DNA from: Treponema sp.
GTDB taxonomy: Bacteria > Spirochaetota > Spirochaetia > Treponematales > Treponemataceae
Length of the DNA: 21,920 nucleotides
Reading direction: 5' to 3'
NCBI GenBank assembly: GCA_012799545.1
Contig: JAAZLA010000029.1
Coordinates: 1-21,920, forward strand
Made by a program: the position numbers and the translations under genes. The notes below the pieces were generated by a model that saw only the letters and a list, made by a program, of their open reading frames with translations, did not search any database and was not told where the DNA came from. Positions 7,274 to 14,285 of this stretch are shown piece after piece; positions within the stretch are counted from its first letter, which is position 1, and the number at the start of each line of letters is the position of its first letter.

Positions 7274-7960
7274 ATGAATCGAGAAAAAATAAAAGAGCAG
7301 CTTTCAGAGCATTTTTCAGCATGGGAAGAGCTTACAGAAACCGAACAAGAAGACTTGTTGGCAAATAGCCAGCTTGTTGAATATAAAAAAGGTGTCAATG
7401 TACATGGTGGCGACACAACCTGCGCCGGACTTATTTTTATTTTAGACGGCTCTTTGCGCACCTATATGCTCTCCGAAGAAGGAAGGGAGATAACCCTCTA
7501 TCGATTACGCCATGGAGATATTTGCATTCTCTCTGCTTCTTGCGTGCTTTCAACCATAACCTTTGAAGTGCATATCGATGCGGAAGAAGATACAAAGGCA
7601 TTGCTCGTTAGTTCATCGCATTTTTCCGACCTCTTTGAAGCAAATAAAAACATTCAATGTTTTTCATATAAACTTGCTACAGAACGCTTTAGCGATGTTA
7701 TGTGGGCAATGCAGCAAATTTTATTTATGAGCATGGATAAACGGCTTGCTATCTTTTTATGGGATGAAATAGCCTCACAATCTGCACAAGAAAAGCCCAA
7801 ATTGCACTATACGCATGAACAAATTGCAAAATACACAGGAAGCGCCCGCGAAGTTATCAGCCGTATGTTAAAATATTTTTCAGATGAAGGCATTGTTACC
7901 GTGAGCCGAGGCGATATAACGATTATCAATAAACCCAAGTTACGAAGTATTATTGCTTAA
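7274..7960 (+). CDS. Crp/Fnr-family transcriptional regulator
   Basis: 228 residues from the ATG at 7274. An upstream in-frame TTG at 7247 is rejected because it would place the promoter -10 box inside the gene. The N-terminal cNMP-binding-like beta-barrel (about 15-125) contains GLIFILDGSLRTYMLSEEGREITLYRLRHGDICILSASC. It lacks the Arg-Ser/Thr-Ala phosphate-binding cassette of true cAMP receptors, carrying instead C84 and C90 (CILSASC) plus C50 and C129. The C-terminal winged helix (about 176-225) includes HEQIAKYTGSAREVISRML. Such Crp/Fnr members in anaerobes are generally thought to respond to redox or other effectors; the effector here is unknown. The gene lies behind the dehydrogenase gene and may control that region. 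A palindrome over its own promoter suggests autoregulation. Its 3' end faces the hybrid kinase gene, 7 bases apart, with no clear terminator. Confidence 0.9.
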   Translation: MNREKIKEQLSEHFSAWEELTETEQEDLLANSQLVEYKKGVNVHGGDTTCAGLIFILDGSLRTYMLSEEGREITLYRLRHGDICILSASCVLSTITFEVHIDAEEDTKALLVSSSHFSDLFEANKNIQCFSYKLATERFSDVMWAMQQILFMSMDKRLAIFLWDEIASQSAQEKPKLHYTHEQIAKYTGSAREVISRMLKYFSDEGIVTVSRGDITIINKPKLRSIIA

Positions 7961-7967
7961 AAAAGCG

Positions 7968-10433
7968 CTAACAAAAGCCAGAAATAAAACAGGCTATTGT
8001 TTGAAATAAAATTTCTGTATCAATAGGCTTAGAAAGATGTGCGTTCATACCGCTTTCTTGTGTTGCTTTTATATCTTCTGCAAAAGCATTCGCAGTCATA
8101 GCGATAATAGGTATTGTTTGTGCATTCGGATGTTCTAGGGCGCGAATTGTTCTTGTTGCTTCAAGTCCATCCATCTGTGGCATACGCACATCCATCAAAA
8201 TAAGATTATAAAAGCCTTCTTTTGAGTTTTCAAACTTCTCAACAGCTTCTTTTCCATTTGTTGCTATATCAATAGAAAAGCCGCGTCCTACAAGAAGCTG
8301 CTCAGCGACATCTAAGTTCATCCTGTTATCGTCAACAAGCAGTATGCGATTCCCTCTGTAAAAAGAAGTATTCATTTGAACTAAACCGTTATCTTCCTTA
8401 GCTGGAATAGCGGTTGTATCTACAGCATTTGGAAGCATATATCCTTGATTTTCAAACCTTGCCAAATTGTTCTTTTTGTTTTCCATCTCTTCATCATAAA
8501 TAGGAAGCACCAACTCTATAACAAAGCTTGTGCCCTCGCCTTCTACGCTTTCTACAGAAATAGTACCACCCATTATCGTTATAAGATTTTTACTAATTGC
8601 AAGACCAAGACCCGTTCCGGCAAGTTCACTTCTTGTTTTAAGTAAATCTTGTGAGAATGCATCAAAAATATGAGGCAAAAACTTTTTTTCAATGCCTATG
8701 CCTGTATCAGAAATAGTAATGCGTAATTTTCGTTTTTGTTCTGTATTGAAGAAAAAAACTTGCTCAATCTGTAAATGTACTTTTCCACCATCTGGCGTAA
8801 ACTTTACCGCATTTCCAAGAATATTAATAAGTACTTGCTGTAATTTGAGCTCATCTCCAACAAAAGAGTGGTAGACAGATTCTGCTATCTCCCATGTGTA
8901 CTGAATTTCTTTTTGTTTTGCCTGAGACTCAATAATGGCATTTACCTTTGCCACAAGTTCTTTTATAACAATAAGTCCCTTTGACATATGTAATTTTCCA
9001 CTTTCAATACGAGACATATCCAATACATCATTGATAATAGAAAGTAAATAATGTGCTGAACTATTTATTTTTGTTAGATTTTCAAGAAGCTCCTTGTTTT
9101 CGATAGCCTTTTCTTGCGCTAAAATAACCAAGCCCATGATAGCATTTAAAGGTGTTCGCAGCTCATGAGACATTCTTGACAAAAATTCTGTTTTTGCAAA
9201 GTTTGCATTTTGGGCCATTTCAAGTGCATTGTGCAAGGATTCTCTTTTTTCCTCTTCAGCTTTATAAAAATCAGTAACATCGCTAACCGAAAGAGCGAGA
9301 ATGTTTTTTTCGTTATTTACAAAGGTAAATGTAAATTTTTTACGTTGATACTCATTTTTTTTGCCGTAAACTCCAAGATAGATAGTATAAAAACGCCGCT
9401 CCTCAAGAGCCTTTACAATTTTTTTCAAAACTAATTGCTCTTTTGCATAAGTCCTATCTTCCTCCACAACAATAGCCTTCAAAAATAAAGATATGTATTT
9501 GTCAAATTCTGATTTTTTTAAAAGAGATGATTCCAAAGGGTACTGTACATAATAAAAAGTTCCCGTATCAACTTCTATATAAGCAAGATGGTCGTATTCA
9601 AAAAACACATGCTGTTCAGTTAAAATAGAAAGTATTTTTAATCTGTTAATATCAAGTATATAACAATGTGCGAAGATTTCATTTGTTGTTTTTTGTTTTG
9701 TCAAAAGAATATGTATTTCAACCCAAACAAAGACATTGTCTATTAAAACTCTTCGCTCAAATACAAATTGTTTAGATCCATTTTTAACAAGCTCTGTAAA
9801 TTTATCCAGATTTTTAAAGTCAAATGGAAAAGTATCTTTATTTCGGAAAACCTTAAAAAAATCGAGCTTATTGGCTTCATCAAAGGAAATAGCCTTCATT
9901 TTTATTTCTTTTCTATTAAACCGATTATATTCTTCGATCATTTGTCTTGATATATTTATTCTAAAGCTACTTATGACAGTCTTTGAATCATCTTTTTGCG
10001 ATAATAAGTCTTCTTCAAAACGATTTAAAGGTTCATCTGTTACTAATGCTTGCGATAAGCCTATAATGTATTGCTTTGTAGAAAGTGGGTCTATATAGCT
10101 AAAGCATGAAAGCGAATGCCATTGAAATACATCATCTATGTGATCGCCTAAATATTCAAAAGAATCCCCTTTTTTATCGTTGGCAAATTTTTTAATATAT
10201 TGCTTAAATTCGAGGATATAATTTCCATCAAAACCAGAGTTTTTTAGCTCTGTGTTATAAAAATTGAAAAATTGTAAAAAAGTATCTTGTTTTTTAGCAG
10301 ATTTTTTATGAATTTCAAGTATTTCTTCTGTAACATCAAAAACAAAAAATGCAAACCTTGCTTTTTTTAAGACAAAAGCAAGTAATGCATCTGTTTTATG
10401 CAAAGAAGATAATATAGAATGTGTTTTGTTCAT
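7968..10433 (-). CDS. Soluble hybrid histidine kinase with PAS-like sensors and a receiver
   Basis: 821 residues with no membrane segment or signal peptide, hence a cytosolic sensor. The first ~395 residues look like two or three weakly conserved PAS-like modules (phrases such as FVFDVTEEILEI, FVWVEIHILL, ILALSVSDVTDFYKAEEEKR at the exit). A short coiled linker leads to HisKA with phospho-acceptor H423 in FLSRMSHELRTPLNAIMG. The HATPase_c domain has NILGNAVKFT (N box), DTGIGI (G1), FDAFSQ (F) and GTGLGLAISK (G2). A receiver domain ends the protein: D748 in LMDVRMP is the phospho-acceptor and K802 the conserved lysine. No Hpt or DNA-binding output is attached, so a partner is needed. The signal is not identifiable. 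It is divergent from the DUF5312-like gene and convergent with the Crp-type gene. Confidence 0.93.
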   Translation of the reverse strand: MNKTHSILSSLHKTDALLAFVLKKARFAFFVFDVTEEILEIHKKSAKKQDTFLQFFNFYNTELKNSGFDGNYILEFKQYIKKFANDKKGDSFEYLGDHIDDVFQWHSLSCFSYIDPLSTKQYIIGLSQALVTDEPLNRFEEDLLSQKDDSKTVISSFRINISRQMIEEYNRFNRKEIKMKAISFDEANKLDFFKVFRNKDTFPFDFKNLDKFTELVKNGSKQFVFERRVLIDNVFVWVEIHILLTKQKTTNEIFAHCYILDINRLKILSILTEQHVFFEYDHLAYIEVDTGTFYYVQYPLESSLLKKSEFDKYISLFLKAIVVEEDRTYAKEQLVLKKIVKALEERRFYTIYLGVYGKKNEYQRKKFTFTFVNNEKNILALSVSDVTDFYKAEEEKRESLHNALEMAQNANFAKTEFLSRMSHELRTPLNAIMGLVILAQEKAIENKELLENLTKINSSAHYLLSIINDVLDMSRIESGKLHMSKGLIVIKELVAKVNAIIESQAKQKEIQYTWEIAESVYHSFVGDELKLQQVLINILGNAVKFTPDGGKVHLQIEQVFFFNTEQKRKLRITISDTGIGIEKKFLPHIFDAFSQDLLKTRSELAGTGLGLAISKNLITIMGGTISVESVEGEGTSFVIELVLPIYDEEMENKKNNLARFENQGYMLPNAVDTTAIPAKEDNGLVQMNTSFYRGNRILLVDDNRMNLDVAEQLLVGRGFSIDIATNGKEAVEKFENSKEGFYNLILMDVRMPQMDGLEATRTIRALEHPNAQTIPIIAMTANAFAEDIKATQESGMNAHLSKPIDTEILFQTIACFISGFC

Positions 10434-10470
10434 ATTTTTACCACACTAAATAAGAGCCAAACCCAAATAT

Positions 10471-10499
10471 AGTATAGTTTGTATTTTTAAGAATAGCAA
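10471..10499 (-). promoter_or_regulatory. Promoter of the hybrid histidine kinase gene
   Basis: Read on the minus strand: -35 TTGCTA (10499-10494), 17-bp spacer, -10 TATACT (10476-10471). The leader to the ATG at 10433 would be about 30 nt. No good Shine-Dalgarno sequence is seen before the ATG; GTGG is the best match. Confidence 0.5.
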
Positions 10500-10534
10500 G
10501 CTTTGTTTTTCGGCAAATACTTGCAGAGTTTTTC

Positions 10535-10563
10535 TTGACCTTAATCACTTGCTCGCTTACAAT
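10535..10563 (+). promoter_or_regulatory. Promoter of the DUF5312-like gene, leaderless arrangement
   Basis: -35 TTGACC (10535-10540), 17-bp spacer, -10 TACAAT (10558-10563), then 8 bases to the ATG at 10572. No Shine-Dalgarno sequence precedes the ATG. Confidence 0.65.
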
Positions 10564-10571
10564 AGTAGCAT

Positions 10572-12326
10572 ATGAAAGAATCAAATTCATTTGAACGCCT
10601 TGTATCAACAATATCTCAAGAAGAGAGAACCTCTCTTTTAAAAAAACTAAAAACTTCAGAAAAAGAAGAAGAGCTCGGTCAATTAAAGCCCATCACAGAT
10701 GAAAAAGAATATACTGAAAACAGTATACAAGAGCTTTTAAAAAATGAAAATCTTTTTACAAGAATCTATCTTTTTATAAAATCCTTATTTACCTCAGAAA
10801 GCGTTGAATATGTATACAATGATATGCTACTAAAAGGTAGAGCTAAAAACATCGAAAAAAATCATCCTACTTTACTAAACTATAAAGAAAAAGTTTTTAC
10901 AACTGGTTTATATAATCAAATATACGAACTTTCATTAGTAGCTCATTTTTTCAAACCCTTTATAAATTCATATGAAGATAATCGCTCCCTTTTTTATATA
11001 ACATTGAGTGGCATTGTTGTTCCTGAACTTACAAAACGCATGGACGAGGAAGCAAACCCTCACAACTCAAAGATGCCCCCAGAAGATATTATCTCACGAC
11101 GAAGTAGCTTTGCTAAAAAAATAGATGAAATCATCAATGACATTTCTGTCTCGGAAAAAAATACTATCCTCATTACTATTCGAGCAATTGAATGGCTGAG
11201 CGCATTTTGTGATTTACCCTTCAATAAAGTACTTGCAAAATTTACTGCACTATCAGGCTCTGAGTTTTCTCTCCCCTTTGAAAACGGCACAAAAGAGTTC
11301 GCTCTTTTTGCAAAAGTACTATCAACGGGCACTCGTTTCCCCCTCGAAATGTTTGAGACCTTTTATATATTACAAAATACAAAGAAGAAGATACAGAGCC
11401 AAAATACAACAAATCCAGAAAGTGAAACGACAGCATTTGCCGACACAGCGGATGAGGAAATCTTAAAGGATTTTATTGAAAAAAGCTCGGAACAAATACA
11501 GCTTATAAAAATGTACATTCAAACTGTACCCGTAATCGATATTGCACGAATTGCACACAATAACATTTTATGGCAGCCTGAAGCTCTTGAAAGAAGTGAA
11601 GGATGGCTTATACAACTTAAGTCCTATTGGAAAAAATTTTTTGATGACACATGGGAACAATGGCTAATATCAGTGAAAAAAAACATGCTCCTAGAACAGA
11701 TTAAAAAACTTATCGGGGAGGAAAACTATCCAAAACTACCCTATAAACCCTGGGCGAAAATAGAATCTATTTTCTCCTTTCAGTTCGAACATTCTCTTGA
11801 ATTTATTTTTGCTTTTTTTAAGACGACATACCCAAAACATGCCGCTGTTCTCAAAGAAGTATTACTTAACGGAGACTTTGTGCAAAGAGATAATAAAACA
11901 GAGTTTACAGACACCTACAATGCACTTGGACAAATCGAAAAAAGCCTACACTTATTAAACGAAAAATTATCATTTAAAGGGACATATGGGCAAGCATTCA
12001 CAAAACTGCATCAAGAAGCCCTTATCACAGTGCAAGGACAGGCAAAGCTAAAAGCACTATTGCATTCAGTAGAAGGCGAGATAAAAACACTTATTGTGCA
12101 CTTTGCTGATTCCTGCCGTTCGATGACTTCTCTTATCGGGGGTATTTTACACGAGGAGAAAAATCTTCGATACGCAAGCCTCAAAAATATTGCAGAAATC
12201 TGGGGCAACAAAAACATTGAATTTCGAAATCAATTGCACGAAACACGGGTTGATTTTTTGGATTCTTTAGAAATCATAAAAGAATTGGATTCGCTCTCTC
12301 TTCTTGAAACAAGCGCAAAAAATTGA
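10572..12326 (+). CDS. Spirochaetal protein of unknown function, DUF5312-like
   Basis: 584 residues. It is predicted soluble, with no signal peptide or membrane segment, and looks largely alpha-helical with a Lys/Glu-rich composition and several amphipathic stretches. I associate it with the DUF5312 family of treponemes by overall character and by its position directly before argS; this is recall, not an alignment. No catalytic or nucleotide-binding motif was recognised. The start ATG is supported by a near-consensus promoter whose -10 lies 8 bases upstream. argS begins 16 bases after the stop, with its own possible promoter inside the last codons of this gene, so the pair may be partly co-transcribed. 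The role is unknown. It is a full-length, intact frame with base composition like its neighbours. Confidence 0.75.
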   Translation: MKESNSFERLVSTISQEERTSLLKKLKTSEKEEELGQLKPITDEKEYTENSIQELLKNENLFTRIYLFIKSLFTSESVEYVYNDMLLKGRAKNIEKNHPTLLNYKEKVFTTGLYNQIYELSLVAHFFKPFINSYEDNRSLFYITLSGIVVPELTKRMDEEANPHNSKMPPEDIISRRSSFAKKIDEIINDISVSEKNTILITIRAIEWLSAFCDLPFNKVLAKFTALSGSEFSLPFENGTKEFALFAKVLSTGTRFPLEMFETFYILQNTKKKIQSQNTTNPESETTAFADTADEEILKDFIEKSSEQIQLIKMYIQTVPVIDIARIAHNNILWQPEALERSEGWLIQLKSYWKKFFDDTWEQWLISVKKNMLLEQIKKLIGEENYPKLPYKPWAKIESIFSFQFEHSLEFIFAFFKTTYPKHAAVLKEVLLNGDFVQRDNKTEFTDTYNALGQIEKSLHLLNEKLSFKGTYGQAFTKLHQEALITVQGQAKLKALLHSVEGEIKTLIVHFADSCRSMTSLIGGILHEEKNLRYASLKNIAEIWGNKNIEFRNQLHETRVDFLDSLEIIKELDSLSLLETSAKN

Positions 12327-12332
12327 TACCAT
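12304..12332 (+). promoter_or_regulatory. Possible internal promoter for argS
   Basis: -35 TTGAAA (12304-12309), 17-bp spacer, -10 TACCAT (12327-12332). It lies across the end of the preceding gene. The ATG at 12343 is 10 bases past the -10, leaving a leader of about 3-4 nt and no Shine-Dalgarno sequence. The same -10, TACCAT, is used by the predicted PBP1A promoter. Confidence 0.45.
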
Positions 12333-12342
12333 TCTTTTTATT

Positions 12343-14160
12343 ATGACCGATAAAACAGAAAACACAAACATGAAACAAATCGCAAAAAATATTGTTCTAG
12401 AGGCACTTGAAGCCATCGCTATAGAAAAAAATGTCGCTATTCAAATAAACGAAACAAATCTTATCATGGAAACTCCGCCAAACCCAGACATGGGAGATAT
12501 AGGCTTTCCGCTCTTCCCCTTTGCCAAGGCCCTTCGTATGGGACCACCGCAGATAGCAGAAGCGCTTCTTGAAAAAGTAAAAGCCCTCGCTGATACAAAA
12601 AAAATCGGCATTTTTCGAGCCGTCGGACCCTATCTCAACCTCTACCTAAATAAAGCTCTTTCTATTTCGAGCTTACTTCAAAACATCGAAAAGGATGGCT
12701 CTGAATACGGAAGTAAAAACATCGCAGGCGAAAAACCTCTTGCAAATCGAAATATTATGCTTGAATTTTCAAGTCCAAATACAAACAAACCATTGCACCT
12801 TGGGCATTTGCGAAATGATGCACTCGGTGAATCTGTTTCAAGAATATTAAAAAAACTCGGTGCAAATGTTTTCAAAGTAAATATTATCAATGATCGAGGT
12901 GTGCATATTTGTAAGAGTATGCTTGCCTATGAAAAATTTCATAGAGGTAAAACACCCGAAAGTCTTAACGTAAAAAGTGATCGCTTTGTAGGCGATTGTT
13001 ATGTAGATTTTAATAATTACGCAAAAACCAATCCGCAAGCTGAAGAAGAGGCACAAAAGCTACTTCGCAAATGGGAAGCAGGAGACAAAGAAGTAACCGA
13101 CTTGTGGAAGACAATGAATACCTGGGCCTTTGAAGGCATAAAAGAAACCTATGAAAGAACCAATGTGTCTTTTGACAAATTTTATTTTGAAAGTCAAACC
13201 TACCTAAAGGGAAAAGAAGAAATTCTCAAAGGTCTTGAAGAAGGGCTTTTTTACAAAGACGACGACGGTGCAATTTGGATAGACCTTGAGGAGATAAAAC
13301 TCGACAAAAAAGTCTTATTGCGAAAAGACGGAACCGCCCTCTACATAACCCAAGATATCGGTACCGCAATTGAGCGGCATCAAGATTGGCCCTTCGATCA
13401 ACTTGTCTATGTTGTTGGAAATGAGCAAATATATCACTTTAAGGTTTTATTCTATGTTTTGGAAAAGCTCGGCTTTGACTGGGCAAAACAACTCTATCAC
13501 CTTTCCTACGGCATGGTTAATCTCCCTGAGGGGAAAATGAAAAGCCGCGAGGGAACCGTTGTTGATGCCGACGATCTCATAGATAGCCTACGAGACGATG
13601 CCCTTGCTGAAATTCGAGAAAAAGGTAGGGAAACTGAAGTAGGAGACGCAAAGGCTGTTGCTGAAAAAATTGCGCTCGGTGCCCTCCATTATTTTCTTTT
13701 GCAAGTAAGTGCATCGAAGGATATGATCTTCGACCCAAAAGAATCGCTTTCTTTTAACGGAAACACAGGACCCTATCTCCAATACATGGGTGCTCGTATT
13801 TCTTCTATACTAAAAAAAGCTGAAAAAGAACGAGGCAATACAAAGCCTCAAACAGACGATGCCGTCACTACAATCGATACAAGCTTGCTAAGCCATGCCG
13901 CAGAGTGGGAACTTGCAAAACACCTCGAGCTCTTTCCGAGCACGGTCGAAAAAGCAGGCAAGGACTTTGACCCGTCGATCATAGCAATCTATGCCTATGA
14001 CTTGGCAAAACTTTTCAGTCGCTTTTATCACGACTGCCCTATTTTGCAAGCGGAAAACAAAGCCCTCTCAGAAGCACGCCTTGCCTTGGTTCAGGCGGTA
14101 AAAGAAGTTTTAATGTCTGCTATGGACCTCATTCTCGTGCCCTTCTTGGAAACGATGTAA
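12343..14160 (+). CDS. argS: Arginyl-tRNA synthetase
   Basis: Class I aminoacyl-tRNA synthetase charging tRNA-Arg with arginine, using ATP; cytosolic and essential. 605 residues from the ATG at 12343. The N-terminal tRNA D-loop-binding domain (about 10-105) contains PPNPDMGDIGFPLF and GPYLNLYLN. The HIGH motif is SSPNTNKPLHLGHLRND (HLGH 152-155). KMKSREGTVVDADDL carries the KMSKS-like motif (398-402). A C-terminal DALR anticodon-binding domain follows (about 490-605). Choice of start: an in-frame TTG at 12304 lies inside the upstream gene and in the proposed -35 box. The ATG at 12370 (Met-Lys-Gln-Ile-Ala) is an alternative, but it has no ribosome binding site either. argS is convergent with nadE. 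A weak AAAGC/GCTTT hairpin after the stop (14159-14180) is not convincing as a terminator. Confidence 0.96.
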   Translation: MTDKTENTNMKQIAKNIVLEALEAIAIEKNVAIQINETNLIMETPPNPDMGDIGFPLFPFAKALRMGPPQIAEALLEKVKALADTKKIGIFRAVGPYLNLYLNKALSISSLLQNIEKDGSEYGSKNIAGEKPLANRNIMLEFSSPNTNKPLHLGHLRNDALGESVSRILKKLGANVFKVNIINDRGVHICKSMLAYEKFHRGKTPESLNVKSDRFVGDCYVDFNNYAKTNPQAEEEAQKLLRKWEAGDKEVTDLWKTMNTWAFEGIKETYERTNVSFDKFYFESQTYLKGKEEILKGLEEGLFYKDDDGAIWIDLEEIKLDKKVLLRKDGTALYITQDIGTAIERHQDWPFDQLVYVVGNEQIYHFKVLFYVLEKLGFDWAKQLYHLSYGMVNLPEGKMKSREGTVVDADDLIDSLRDDALAEIREKGRETEVGDAKAVAEKIALGALHYFLLQVSASKDMIFDPKESLSFNGNTGPYLQYMGARISSILKKAEKERGNTKPQTDDAVTTIDTSLLSHAAEWELAKHLELFPSTVEKAGKDFDPSIIAIYAYDLAKLFSRFYHDCPILQAENKALSEARLALVQAVKEVLMSAMDLILVPFLETM

Positions 14161-14201
14161 AGCATAACCTTTCGGGCTTTTTGAATCTACTTTTTCTCAG
14201 A

Positions 14202-14285
14202 CTCTATTTCAACAGATCCTTAGCGAATTTTTTCTCCAATACGCTCTATTTCAGCAGATCCTTATCGAAGCTTTTTTCCAAATCT
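14202..14285. repeat. 42-bp imperfect tandem duplication of the nadE 3' end
   Basis: Two direct copies (14202-14243 and 14244-14285) share CTCTATTTCA, CAGATCCTTA and CGAA blocks, with about five substitutions over the first 37 bases. Read on the minus strand, the right copy encodes the real nadE C-terminus LEKSFDKDLLK-stop. The left copy, in the same frame and beyond the stop, encodes LEKKFAKDLLK-stop. The copy therefore includes the stop codon and is now untranslated. Confidence 0.85.

Noticed and set aside
7955..7966. GCTT-AAAA-AAGC hairpin between the Crp-type gene and the hybrid kinase as a bidirectional terminator
   Set aside because: The 4-bp stem is too weak and has no adequate T-tract on either strand.
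12304..12342. TTG-initiated extension of ArgS overlapping the previous gene
   Set aside because: It has no ribosome binding site, and the extension does not resemble ArgS N-termini.
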